64,000 bases of DNA, from NCBI RefSeq assembly GCF_000003815.2, contig NC_049986.1, forward strand, positions 15,401,569-15,465,568, read 5' to 3'. Both the position numbers and the translations under genes were made by a program. The notes under the pieces are model-generated. The model worked only from the letters and a program-made list of their open reading frames with translations, was not told the DNA's origin and ran no database searches. The DNA is from Branchiostoma floridae. Taxonomy: Eukaryota; Chordata; Leptocardii; Amphioxiformes; Branchiostomatidae. Position 1 is the stretch's first letter. Each line of letters starts with the position of its first letter. This document shows, one piece after another, positions 49,072 to 61,700 of this stretch.

Positions 49072-49419
49072 GCAGAGAACTCAGACTAAGAAGAAGGCAG
49101 AATGGAGCACGACGACAAAGAATGCGCAGGAATAACACAAAGTTGATGATACATGGAACAATAGTTATTTGCATACCAGAAACTGTTTATTCATTTCCAA
49201 CCAGAGACGATCATTGGTTACTAAACCCACTCAGTCATGCAGAAGATGGTCCGGGTATAAGATGGGATAGATAGATGGATAACAATGAGACCCTGGTTTG
49301 GCTACGTCATATGTATCCATTGTACCAGCGACCTTTACCCACTTATAGCTGGCAACTTGGCCACCATTTCACAACCAGGAACGTCCTAATGTACAATTTA
49401 CTTTGATATCTACCTGTTG

Positions 49420-49425
49420 AATAAA
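49420..49425 (+). terminator. Polyadenylation signal, gene D
   Basis: AATAAA about 350 bases after the TAG of gene D. Confidence 0.45.
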
Positions 49426-52239
49426 TGCATGTACTATACATGCATGAATACATACATGAAGTAGGAGTTCTATTATAATATCAGTTATTAATTGATGAAT
49501 AAGTAACGTTAACGTGAAGCAGTTAAAGGAATGCATTCTTCACATATCCTTACTTGGTGAATTCATCGATGCACATCTTATAAAAATGGTTTTGAGCATT
49601 TAAAGACAATGTTGTTGTTTTTTTCTTGAAGCAACTTCGCAAATATTTTGCTTACGCGGTAGATCGACCATCTTATTGGTATAGTGGCCCTTGAACTTGA
49701 TAAATACATTCACTCTCACGGGCGTGCAATTGTTGACAGACTCTGTGTCCTTTCAAGAGGAGGCAATGACCAAAGAGCAATGACTTGTTTTTTTGAGGTC
49801 AGTCAGTTGCCATATATGAACAATAGCGCATGCGCAACGTACCCAGCCTATGGGATGTCGTTTCAAGCAATGACTGTGCAAACAGTCACAAGGTTCTGCA
49901 GAACTTACATTCTTGGCGTCGTTACAGCCCGGACAATATTCCAACACACCGTTACTGACTGGCGGTGCTGAATAGGACTGGAGGTATTTCAAGTAACATC
50001 TTTATTATATGTTGAATTATGCCGCTACTTTTTACTTTTACAAATCTTTACAGCTTAAACGTTGCTGGGCCTATTATGATCTTCCTAATCCTCAATGTGG
50101 CGTGGTTAGGATTTGAATCTGACTGCTGACTCACTCCCAAACACCAACCGAACAGCAGCCAGCCGAACCGAACACTAGCAGACCACTATAGTCGAATGGC
50201 CAATGCTCTAGAACACGCTTATTTTCTAAAACAGCGAAAACGACGCAGCGCGCCTCTCCCGTGAAACTACCCTCTACTTAAATGCTCATAACAGAAAATT
50301 GGTTGACTGTCCATGAAATTTGGCACGCTTAAAGATCAAGCTTTAATGCGTCCAACAATGGTCGAAATAATGACGTTGATTGAATAATACTGTAAGAAAT
50401 TGTCCACTAAACATTGCGTATTTTACGCAATGTTTGTTCGCTTATAGCCTATAGCATTCATGAATACTATCGAAAATCTCCGTGCTGATTTCCAGAAACC
50501 TTACCTTTCATTTGATATATAGTTTATTGTCGACTTGTAAGCAGTGGAGCGCAGTACCCGAATAAAAATGTTCACTCTGTTACAGAGACGAGGCCCCTCG
50601 AGCGTTCTACTGTCGGTCTCTTAGCAAGTAAAATCATGGAACTTGAGTGCAATATTTGTAACGGCGTTGCATTCATGACGAATTCTCTATCCCTCTTGAA
50701 ATCTGTGTATTGGTTCTCAGAAACCTTAGCTTTAATTTGATATAAAACTTAATGTCGACTCTGGTTACTAGCATAGCACTGGCATAGAAAATGTTCACTC
50801 TGTTGAAGACCCTTCGCCCCATACGTTCTTCCGTGGAACGAGGTCACACAGCGTGCTGTCGACGCAGTTTGTTTGGCGTGTAAACTCGTTGCTCCTCATA
50901 TAAACCGGGTGACTTTGGTATAATTACAAAGGCAATGAAATGGACTATCACATTGTGGAATTAGATAATTGGATCTAAATGAATGTTTCAAAAGCCATAG
51001 TCCCAGATGTCATTTTGCAGCGCACAAAATATGTGCATTGTGCTGGAAAAATCCTGTAGATATGAAAAAGTATAAACATCATGTAAGTCAAAGGTCTTTT
51101 TGTTGCACCACAGACAGTTGTTTACACCCATGCCAGGGGATCAAGCCGTGACTCGGCCTGCGCCGTGTCGTGGCGTTCTATGTGATCTGTGTCGTTTTAG
51201 AAAACCCCGGAAGCAAAATAGAATATTCGATGCTTGGCCATTCGACTAACTAGCTAACCCATTCGAGACCTGCCGTGCATAGCCGATTGTTGTAAAAATT
51301 TCAAAACATTCGGCTCATACAGGGGAACACCAGCCAATACAGCCAAACGCCAGCCGACTCCAGCAGTCGACGTCCTAGCTCCCGAATCACTCCTAACCGT
51401 TAGGCATAGCCGGGAGAGAGTCGGGAGCCAAATTCGGCTATGTGTAACGTGTAACATTTCAGTTGTTTTCCAATGAGGTAAAAGAGAGGATTTGTACTCG
51501 TACAGCTCAGATTTGTGGCATTTGATCTAGTATGATATTTCCGCGATCATAATAAATGTGTGAATTTCCAAATGGATGTGGTCCCCTTGAGTCCTTCTCA
51601 ACCTTGATAGGAGTTACTTCGGACGACAACGGACGTACGCATTTTTAACTACTCTATGCGCATGCCCTGACGTTGCCATATGCCTTGCTTATTTACATCC
51701 ACCACGATCAATACGTCTGCTTTGTATTTTTGAACTTGAACTTTTTCATGTCTGTCGCAAAAGCAAACAAATTACACATTTAGAATGCCAATGATCTTGG
51801 ACGACAGAAGATGTACGCAGTCCTGACTACCCTATGCGCATGCCCTGACGTCGCCACATGCTTTGCTTATTTACATCCATCGATAACGACCAATATGTCC
51901 ACATGGTGTTTTTGAACTTGACATTTGTCATTATTCCATTGGTAGAGGTTGAAGTCCAGGAATATTAGTGGCGTGCCCTATATAGGGCAAGTCTCTAATG
52001 TGTTTTCAAATAAATCAAGTCTCAAAGATTGTTTGTCACAAAGTCAAACAAATTACACATTTTGGATACCAATGATCTTCACACTTTTATAAACTTGAAC
52101 CTTATTCAGATGGCAACAGGGAGAATTGACAGGTTCTTTAGTTGGTGCTGCTCGTGTGAGTATGTTCATCACAGTTAGAATTATGCTACAGTCATGATTT
52201 CAGTGACATTGATTCTGATGGATCATTTCGATAATGTAG
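49426..52239. other. Spacer D-E with diverged direct repeats
   Basis: No gene is supported. Two blocks of about 100 bases match (about 50491-50590 and 50717-50810; CAGAAACCTTA, ATTTGATATA, AATGTTCACTCTGTT). Two blocks of about 130 bases match nearer gene E (about 51615-51740 and 51795-51920; CTATGCGCATGCCCTGACGT, GCTTATTTACATCCA), and part of the second recurs at about 52050. The promoter of E was not identified; TATATAG at about 51979 is a weak candidate. Confidence 0.55.
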
Positions 52240-52245
52240 GTAACA

Positions 52246-55200
52246 ATGGCGTCCAAAGTCCTGTTGGCAACATTCGTTCTGGTCTACGTGGGAGTGTGCC
52301 AAGGTCATTTCCACCACTGGCATCTACTGGGCGATTCAACCAGGTACACACTACACACCATACTTAGAATTTTCTAGATTAAATCAGGTATGCTCGAAAA
52401 TGATGCCAAGCTCCCCTGGGTGCCATCCGATTTCCAACGGGGCTCCAAGACTTGCTTTCCTTAAAACACATCATCGCCAAATCTAAATTTTCTGCAATAG
52501 TCTAAGAACCAAGACCTCAGTTGTTTTCCAACAACAGTGTTGTGTATAAACTAAAATCGGATTTTTTTACATAGTTCACAACACACCTATTCTCTCCATG
52601 ACAACAGCGTAGCCCCGGAAACCGTCTGTACTGGAGAGTGCGCTGAGTTCGAGCTGTTGTGCTCGACCCCAGAGTACGACGTGCGGCGGTACAAGAGCGC
52701 CCTCTGGGTGTCCACCACCATGTCGGACCTGTCCCTCTCCCAGGCCAGCGCCAGGGGGCGGAAACGCTTACACGACTACTTCAGGGGTGCAAATGGCAAA
52801 CGTGAGTTTCACGCAGTCAGTGCCAACACATCATTTCACGTCACAAAACGATATGAACAATAAATTGCAGACCTTTTTGAAGATGAACAGATGACTTATG
52901 TCGCTACACATATCTAGTGGGGCCATCTATATGATGCAGCCAGCTTGAATGGATGAGTTTTAGTCACTGTGAAAATGTCTACTGGACAATGTCATAATCT
53001 CAATACTCAACTAGAGTTCGGGGACCACATACCTCCATGAAATATTTATTGCTTTTTTGTGGATGGTATGTATGTTTATGGTCGGTTGTATTTGAGAGTA
53101 ATGGTTATAAATGTTATGGGAAAGAAGTGGTGTATTCATTTAATGACACAGAGAATGTCCATCTGATAAGTAATTATTAAAATGTGACACTTAATTGTGT
53201 AATGTGCGTTTAAGAGGTCGACGGCATATGGTAGCGTGGTGTTCCTGAAGCGTGATGTTTGGCATTTAAACTGTCTAAGGTTGTCAGCATTATGAGGTTA
53301 TACTATGTGCCTCAGAGCGGTGTGGTGGGAGGAAGTTGGGAAAGTTAGAAAGAAGAAGGGATTTGGCAAACTTTAGTCCGAGATCTTTACGTCTTACCTG
53401 CAGAAGTATGCAATTTATAGAAATTAATAGTTGATTAGCATTTATAATGACGATCTCCTACTATTACAATGTGTTCCACAATAGGACCTTGATAAATGTA
53501 AGATATGTTTAGCTGCTGGCTACAACTGTTAGCTGCTGGCTACATGGCCCACGGGTGATTAATTACCTGACCTACATACGTCACCTTGCCCCGGGACATG
53601 CCTGTTCCAATATTTCGCAGATATAGGGGTGATTTCTGATATTATTACATTGATTATAATGACAGATACGGCGCCCAAAATCTCATCGATTCGAGCTTTC
53701 ATCACACCCCACCAACACAACAAGTATGAAACCAATCCATCCAGCCGTTCTTGAGTAATCATCTACACAGACAGAGACACATAACAGAAAATATAACCTC
53801 CATTCCATGACATTTCATGGAGGTAATTAGTATAATACCATCCTGACAGAGCATCTCAGTTAGAATGACATGAAAGAAAAACGCTTTGCTGTTAGGTTCT
53901 TTGTATTCCTGCAGGTGTGATGAGCTATTTCAATATTTTTTCTGAGGAGTACATTAACGATGGGCTTTTTTTCAGGACTGAAAATGTCGTACACCGCACC
54001 CATGGTGACACAGACCCGGGTAGCATCTGAGAGTCCCGTCCGTGAAATCACCGTGTCTGTGCCTCTTCCCGAGAGGGTGGCAAAGAACCCTCCTAAGCCA
54101 ACAGATCCCAGGGTATGTTTCAAGTTTCTCTCAAAGATGGAATTTATTCCTACCATAGGGCTTGTTGTGCTTCGACAGCAATCAATTATCAAATTTGGCC
54201 TATTTCCTTGCCTGCATGAGTGTCGCTATCTTTTCTACTCTCAAAGCAATCTTGTATTTACCTATCTTAGCATTATGAGGATCTTAAGGTATAGTCAAAT
54301 CTACTTCTGGTATCGAGTATCGTAACATCTGTAGTGCTTAAACGTAGGAATGTGAATAACTTATTGCGCAACATATCATACATAGGATACTTCATGACGA
54401 AATGAAATTCATTTTCAATTTGCTTTGGACATAATGGGCAGAACCTACTGTTTCTCAACTGTGTTATGACATGTGCAGGTGGTGATAGATCTCGTCCCAG
54501 AGGCCATCATGTACGTGAAGAAGTTCGAAGGACGTTCTGCGAGGGTCGGCTTTGTCGCTGACCTGGAGGCCAAAAACTTCTTCAAGACCCTGAAGGCGAA
54601 TGATGAACCATTACATGACAACGAAGGCTATTACTACGTCGCGCAGTATAGCAGGTATGATGCCATATACAGCATGTCAATGTAACGTTAGCACTCACAA
54701 GAACTGGTCATGGTACCACAACGCCCTTTATTAAACCACGTAAATGGCGTCGCGTGCGGCGTAACTGGTAGAGCGTTCGACTCGGAATCTAGAGGTCCCG
54801 AGTTCGATACCCGCTGTGCCCCCGGCGTTGTGCCCTTGGGATGGTCACTTTACACGACCTTCCTCACTTCACCCATGTGTAAAAACGTTCCGTACTACGT
54901 ATGTGGCATAAAGCTGCCTGTACTTCTTCTGTTATTTCTGTTTATTTGAAATGCAATAAATATTAAAAAAAAAAAAAAAAAAAAAAGCTAGCGACATGCA
55001 GGAAATCTAAAACAGTAGCAGTCTGTACATAAAGTTGGATGATGCTTCAAAACAACGGTCGTGTTCATGGAAGGCGACAGCTTATGTTGCGAGATGCTCC
55101 ATTGGGTGCTGCACCGTTGCACTTAACGGCCAACGCATTCACGATCAATTTGAGAGATCTCATAGTCAGCACTGTGTGATTGCTTCAACGATAAGTGAGG

Positions 55201-57352
55201 AATAGTAAATATATGAAAGCTGCAAAAAAAAAAAAAAAAAAAAAAAAAGCTGCCTGTACATATGTAAATTTCTTTACGTTTTGTGGCCACATCTACACTG
55301 TGAGCAGCGGCACCTGTCCTGTAGTCAGAATTGCCCTGAAGAAGGTGACAGACAGTCACCAAAACGTCGGTGAGAATAAAACATTGGTTGTGTAAAAAGA
55401 CTCTCTTTATTCAGTGAAGTACCAACCTGATGAAACAAGTCACGAATGTTTGTGACACTGTTAATATGAGTCTCTAACTTGTGTGCAGTTCCACATTGTC
55501 TTCGTCTGTCCAAAAGCAAATAGAAAAGAGAGTGAATAGTTTCCTCGGGTTGAATGTTCTTTATTCAATAATAGATAACGACGTTGTTGACTATACAAAT
55601 CTGCTCCGTTCCATGATAGGGCTATTCAAACATGTGACATATAGAACTGAAAATAAGAAGAACATTAATAATCAAAATTTTGCAAGACTCTACTTTTGCC
55701 CATTTTTCTCCTTTTTTCCTCAATTTGCAATGCAGCTCGGAAAAGTCCAGTGCGCCCATCCGCACAGAGATTGCAATTTTTGCCCTGAACGAGAAGACAC
55801 ACAAGTGGCTGGAGTTCAACGACAGACAGGGACTCCCGAAGTGTATCCGTGGTAAGGGGGAGCACATGACGTGGGAGAAGATGGGCCAGAGCGACATCCC
55901 GCTGGCGTTGTCAACTCGCGAGCAGTGCTCTACGACGTACTGCCAAGGTATGATTGGATATACCTGCTCTTGTTGCTGTCTATGACATAGGCAATATAGC
56001 CAAACCCTCGAAAATGAAAGAAGAACTATTATCGAAAATCGAACCTTTTCAACTCTTGAAAACTGTGTCACTGAGTTCAGTACCATGTCCTGACTGACAG
56101 TAGTGGCTGTGGTGGCAGTGTTATCAGTAGTACTAGCAATATCAGTAGTAGTAGTGTTGGTAGTAGTAGTAGTAGTAGTAGTAATAGTAGTAAACCCTCG
56201 GTAACCGCTATGCAGGCAATGACTGTCTTTCCCAATAAATGGAATGAATCTTTCGTGAATTTTACACGTCCTATCGTTGTTTTAGCCCCCAAGAAGTGTC
56301 CAAAGGTCGAGACAAAGAGTGTGGAGGGTATTGACGACAAGAGCATACAGCTGAAGCACATGAAGGATATCAAGGCATGGGCGTACGTACCACCAACCTG
56401 CTACTACGATACAGCCTTTCCAGCTTCTACGGGTCCACTGCGGGAGTCTCTAAACACATCAGGTAAGATTCTAACACCTGAGAGATATGTTTGTACAGAA
56501 AACAAGTCAATATATGTTATCTGTGTTGTAACGTCATGTTACATGGAATGTTATTTTATTGAGGGAACAACTTTACATGAAGTTCCTGGCATCGGTTGAA
56601 TATAATGGATTCGTATCAAGATTTTGATCAAACATGATCATAAAGATTGCTTCCTATCAGGCTGCAAATGAGTTAATGTTTTGACAATCTACGACTGAAA
56701 TTTAATACTTGATTGTGTATTTGCCTACAGGTGTCACTCTTTCGGAAGCTGCCATGACGATCACAGTTGCCATGGAGAAAAGGGAGGAGTTGGATGGGAA
56801 GAACAGCTGTCAGAAGTTCTTCAAAGTGTTGCTTGCTACAGGTGGTGGAAAAGGGGGCCTAGAGGTACGTTATGACAGAAAGGTCTTGGCAGGAATTGTT
56901 TTAAGAAAAGAAGTAAATAAGGATAATTATTAAAATAGAATTTATCTCTTATTGTTGCACAGGACGTACAGATGAAGGAGGAGGCTGGCTTGCAGATGCC
57001 AAAGACTGCAGAAGCAATACATCAGGGGCATGCGACTATTGCAGGGTAAATCAAATGCTGTGCTGCAATGGTTGCATTTCAATTACTCCAAGTAGACATT
57101 CCCTTATGTATCAATCCGCTATTTCTTACCATCAAAACTATACCAAATTATGTTCATTATTTATTTTCATCACATATTAGACACTACTCCAAGTGTTTCG
57201 GCGGCAATGCCTACTACGAACCGATCATCATCACTTCCACGGCTAAGCTCCTCATGGAACAGCTTAAGGACAAGAAGAAGTGTTTCCTGGGTGACCACAT
57301 CAGTGTGCTCGAATACCATCCGCAGTCCAGGCTGTTTGACCGTCACAACGAG
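52246..57352 (+). CDS. Gene E: secreted multi-unit SOUL/HEBP-like protein, 5' part
   Basis: Nine coding exons are visible: 52246-52343, 52608-52801, 53976-54112, 54479-54654, 55736-55947, 56286-56462, 56731-56864, 56963-57045, 57181-57352. The phases agree throughout. The signal peptide MASKVLLATFVLVYVGVCQG is close to that of D and is followed by HFHHWH. Unit 1 has CTGEC, YDVRRYKSALW, KMSYTAPM, PPKPTDP and MYVKKFEG; the Y-N-E-I-W stretch is replaced by IRTEIAIF. Unit 2 ends CFGGNAYYEP to SRLFDRHNE. By analogy, units 3 and 4 (about 12 exons) should follow. The donor GTTTGT at 57353 opens an intron that holds an antisense BEL/Pao element, so the rest probably lies beyond the window. Whether the gene is still spliced across the insertion cannot be seen. 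Confidence 0.82.
53031..53824. mobile_element. DNA-transposon-like element with short inverted repeats
   Basis: ACCTCCATGAAAT at 53031-53043 and ATTTCATGGAGGT at 53812-53824 are exact reverse complements 794 bases apart, in an intron of gene E. The motif recurs at about 41646-41760 and 22063, so this is a local repeat family. No transposase frame was seen. Confidence 0.6.
54273..54458 (-). mobile_element. LINE coding fragment, antisense
   Basis: The minus-strand frame encodes RFCPLCPKQIENEFHF then a YPMYDMLRNKLF stretch. This is the same C-x2-C..H pattern as the LINE fragment at 24985, with the last Cys replaced. It lies in an intron of gene E, 20 bases before the exon at 54479. Confidence 0.6.
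54745..54986 (+). mobile_element. tRNA-derived SINE with poly(A) tail
   Basis: A tRNA-like head has an A-box region (GCGTAACTGGTAGAGCG) and a B box at about 54794-54812 (GAGTTCGATACC). The body is shared with the antisense copy at 41876-42064. It ends in an A run at 54965-54986. Amphioxus SINEs of this type are known in general, but the family name cannot be assigned here. Confidence 0.8.
55224..55248. repeat. Poly(A) tract
   Basis: A run of 25 A is followed by AGCTGCCTGTAC, which also occurs at about 54911 in the SINE tail. It may be the remnant of a second retroposed copy. Confidence 0.6.
56157..56190. repeat. (TAG)n microsatellite
   Basis: About ten GTA/TAG units in an intron of gene E, with scattered related units upstream from 56100. 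Confidence 0.9.
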
Positions 57353-57478
57353 GTTTGTGGGTTCTACGTTTGGTTTTCTATATTTGAATAATGTTTTGTG
57401 TTTTGGTAACTATACAACGCCCAGGTTCTACATCCATCTGTCTGTCAGTGTCTCCATGGTCATCAATATTCCTTCTTC

Positions 57479-58510
57479 TGTAATAACCTCTCATGCTCCA
57501 ACGCCTTCAGTGATGCAAGAATAATCATATTTGTAAGCGCAGCAACTCTGGATCTTTCAATTACTGCCTCAGCTTGGGTATTGAGTAGCTTTACCGACTC
57601 ACCTTTGAATCCTGAGTTGATAGAGACGAGGGCGGAGACACCAATCTTGACTCGCATATATTGAGTATTTATTCTACGTAGGATTAGTATTACAAACCGC
57701 CATTTGTCTGAAAGTCCTGATGTCCCTAACTGATCTTTGTGTCCGAATACGATGCGTAAGTCCGTGGTGAATCCAACGATGATCAAAGATGAGTCTTGGT
57801 CGTAAAAACTGGTATGGTCCAATACCCAATCTGAGTCCGTTATCCCTTGGTACTCGTATCTTGGAATTCCCTCCAAGCCTAATTCTCCCGAAACTGTCCT
57901 TCAGCTCGGGCCATGAATCGAATCTTGGGGTTTCTTCCAAGCCTGTTTTCCTGGAGCTGTCTTCCAGGCCTAAGTGTCCTAAGACTCCTGGAAATTCCTT
58001 TTCCAGGCCTAAGTGTCCTAAGACTCCTGGAAATTCCTTTTCCAGGCCTTTGATCCTTCTTCTTCTTCCTTCTTGGAGTTTGTTCGTCTCCAAGCCTAAA
58101 TTTCCTGGGGTTGAACTCCAGGCCCAAATTTCCTTCTGTTCTTCCTGAAGTCTTCACCCCAGGCCCAATTGTCCTTCTGTTGCGGTCCTCTGGCTCTACC
58201 CCTATTTATATCTCTCCTCTCCACATCCACCCCAGGGGTCTGGCGTGGGGACGCTATGCATTCAAATTAGCTGGTACCATATCTGGGACACACCACCACC
58301 CCAGGTGTCTGGCGTGGGGACGCTTTGCTTTAACAGCCACCCCAGGGGTCCGGCGTGGGGACGCTTTGCAATCAAATTCCAGCCGCCCCCGGGCTGGCCC
58401 TGCTGGAGTCTCCCTTGGTGAAGTGGCGGGGAGTAACTTCGGCGGGAAAATAACTTATGCTAATCTAAAAGCTAAAGGCGGCAAATTCAAACTGTAAGTT
58501 GGCGATTACA
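57479..58510 (-). mobile_element. Predicted 3' LTR of the BEL/Pao element
   Basis: Read on the minus strand, it starts TGTAATCGCC directly after a purine tract and ends GGTTATTACA. The TGTAAT/ATTACA ends are inverted repeats typical of LTRs. Inside are a TATA box (58203-58211) and AATAAA (57668-57673), both on the minus strand, a 39-bp tandem pair (57962-58039) and GGCGTGGGGACGCT repeats at about 58240-58370. The outer border is a prediction because the second LTR is outside the window; the flanking five bases on the + strand, TCTTC, would be the target duplication. Confidence 0.6.
58203..58211 (-). promoter_or_regulatory. LTR TATA box
   Basis: ATATAAATA on the minus strand, about 300 bases into the LTR, with AATAAA about 530 bases further downstream. 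This is the order expected of an LTR promoter and its RNA end. Confidence 0.55.
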
Positions 58511-58522
58511 CTGGCCCCCAAT
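58511..58522 (-). other. Polypurine tract of the BEL/Pao element
   Basis: TTGGGGGCCAG on the minus strand abuts the LTR start TGTAATC. Such a tract primes plus-strand DNA synthesis in LTR elements. A perfect purine run is broken by CC, so the exact primer is uncertain. Confidence 0.45.
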
Positions 58523-58776
58523 TGTCCGTTCTACGACAATTTTACATTACATACATGTAATAAAGCCAACTTCCTTACACAATGACTATACTGTGTTTCA
58601 AATAGTTGTTAGTAAAAATATCATGCAATAGAAATAAGCTTGGCTGAAGTCCATATAGGGTTGTCTACTTCACTACGTTGCGCATGCATTACATATAAGT
58701 TTCTTAGAATATTAAAGTTCGAACATGACCACGTAATCCTCCTGGAATTCAGGTCCTTGGTTTGCTCTTTGATCAT

Positions 58777-61700
58777 CTATGGCTGTTCCTCTTCTGGCAG
58801 AATACATACTAGTTTGTCAATTGGTCGCTCCAGGACGTTACGCTGCGTCTTGACCTGCACTCGACGCACTAATCCACGTTTGTCGGGCATGACTTGCACG
58901 ATTTTGCCCAGCGGCCATGCGCCTCTCGGTGTTTGATCTTCCTTCATTATCACGATGTCTCCTACTGCAAAGTTTCTTCTAACTTTGCCCCACTTCTGGC
59001 GTTCCTGTAGAGCTGTGAGGTACTCTCTTTTCCACCTCTTCCAGAATTGGTCGGCGAGGTATTGTACTTGCTTCCAGCGCCTTTTAGCGTACAGGTCGCT
59101 CTTGTCTGTCAAGCTTGGTGGCAAGCTTGGTCCCGATCCCATTGTCAACAAATGGTTTGGTGTGAGCGCTTCAACATCGTTGATGTCTGTGCTGACCGCC
59201 GTTATTGGTCTGTCGTTGATGATGTATTCCACTTCACAGAACAGAGTACGCAAACCCTCATCATCTTGTAGTTTCTGTTTGCTTATAGCATTGAGAACTT
59301 GTCTTATGGAGCGTATTTGGCGCTCCCATACTCCTCCAAAGTGTGAGCCTGTAGGTGGGTTGAATCTCCAATCCACATTCTTCTTCAGCATGGTCTCACT
59401 TATCTGGCGCTCGTTCCATTTCTTTATCTCTTTCTCCATCTCGGCCTTGGCTCCTACTAGATTTGTTCCATTATCAGACCATATCTGCTTCACTTGTCCG
59501 CGACGAGCGACGAACCTTCTAAGTGCGCTGATACACGAGTCTGTATCCAGTGAGTCTGCCTTTTCAATATGTACAGCACGAGTCGCCATACACGTGAATA
59601 TTACTCCATAGCGCTTCACGGTGCTGCGGCCTCTCTTGACCTCTATCGGTCCGAAGTAGTCTACACCGACTCTGGTGAATGGTGGTTCATCTGGTGTTAC
59701 ACGGTGTGATGGTAAGTCTGCCATCTTCTGCTCTCCTGGCTTGCCACGCAGTTTGCGACAGACGACACACTTGCTTATCACCTTTCTCACTAAGGAGTTG
59801 ATCTTGGGTATCCAGTACCGTTTTCTTGCCAGGGCTATTACGTATTCCCTTCCCATGTGTCCCACGTTACTGTGGAGCTCTTGAAGCATGAGCTCTGCTG
59901 CTCTTGACTTCTTTGGAAGCAGTATGGGATGTTTTGTTTCCACCGGCAAGGTTGATTTTCCCAGCCTTCCACCCACTCGAAGGATGCCTTTATCATCCAA
60001 CTTGGGATCCAGCTTTCTGATGGTACTGCTCATCCCTTCTTCGGTGTACTTCCTTTGCACATGCTTTATGACAATCAACTCTGCTTGATCCAGATCATAG
60101 CATGTTGGACTCAGTGGCTTCTTCTTTGTCAACAAGGCTTGGCGTACCTTTACTAGCCAAGCTATAGCCTTCTTCAGGCGGTGCCAGCTCGAGTAATGGC
60201 GTAGAAGTTTGTCAACTGGGTTCTCCCGGTCAACTTCCTGTGCCACTATTGCATGCACCTTGATCTCCGGGTCGAGCTGTGGCTCATTAACCCTTATGAT
60301 GTCTGGTTGGCTTGGCCAACGGCCCTCCTCTTGCCACAGGAACTGTGGCCCCTTTATCCATCGTTCATTCTCGATGAACTCTTGTATGGTTTGACCTCTT
60401 GATGCATCATCCGCGGGGTTCAACCCAGACTCAACATAGCGCCACTGTCTCGGACTTGATACCTGTCTTATCGTTGCGAGCCTGTTTGCCACGAAGGTGT
60501 GGAATCTGGACGTCTCATTGTTGATGTACTTGAGGACTGTAGTACTGTCGGTCCAGAAATGCGTTCTGTCCACCTTGAGGTCTAACTCTCTCTTGAGCAT
60601 TGAGTCCACACGGACTGCTACTACTGCCGCATTAAGTTCCAGTCGTGGTATGGTGATCTTCTTTAGCGGAGCGACGCGGGCCTTGCCCATAAGCAGAGCA
60701 CAGTGTACTCTGCCATCTTGGTTCTCCATACGTATGTACGAAGCTGTTCCATACCCTGATTCACTTGCGTCTGCGAAGTGATGTATTTGCACTGAGGCAG
60801 GGTCTCCAAATCCGACCGGTTTCACGCACCTGTCTACCTCAAATCTGTGACTCAGCAACGGTAGTTCTGCCTCCCATTTTTGCCATGACTTGACGTGTTT
60901 CTCTGGGATCCTTTCATCCCATGCCTTCTTTTCCCTGCACAGTTCTTGCAGAATCAGCTTGGGATGCAGTGTGGCAGGAGCGATCAATCCCATTGGGTCA
61001 TACAGCGAGCTTACCGTTGACAGTATTCCTCTCTTTGTTGCAGGCTTGTCTTTGGTGATGTTACGAAAGCTCAACTTGTCTGTCTGCACCTTCCATAACA
61101 TACCCAATGTACGTTCTACTGGCATCTTGTCAAGGTCAAGATCCAGGTCCTTTACTTCCTCCGACATTTCTGATGTTGGGACAGTCTTGAGTACTTCCCT
61201 GCTGTTGCTAACCCATTTGGTGAGCCTCAACCCTCCCGTGGCGCATGCTTCTCGCATCTCATTTGCAAAGCATTGTCCTTGTTTCTCTGTTGGCATAGCC
61301 TTGAGTAGATCATCCACGTAGAAGTCTTCTTTGAGTGCCTTTAGCACTTCTTCGTTGTACTGTCCTTTACAGTCCTCAGCTATCCTCTTCAGAGCATAGT
61401 TTGCACAACTTGGGGATGACGTTGCTCCAAATACGTGTACTGTCATCCTATATTCTTCAGGTGGTTCGTCTAAGTTGCCTTTTGGCCACCAAAGAAATCT
61501 TTGGTAGTCCCTGTACTTCTCTGGTACTTTCACCTGTGAGAACATGGATTCTATATCCGCCATCAAACCCACTGGTTCCTTTCTGAACCGAGTTAACACT
61601 CCCAACAGCGTGCTGGTCAGGTCTGGACCCTGAAGCAGCTCCTTGTTGAGGGAGGTGCCGGCGTATGAGGCGGCGCAGTCAAAGACGACTCGTATCTTTC

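Noticed and set aside
49684-49971. 95-codon frame in the D-E spacer
   Set aside because: No start context, splice partner or recognisable motif.
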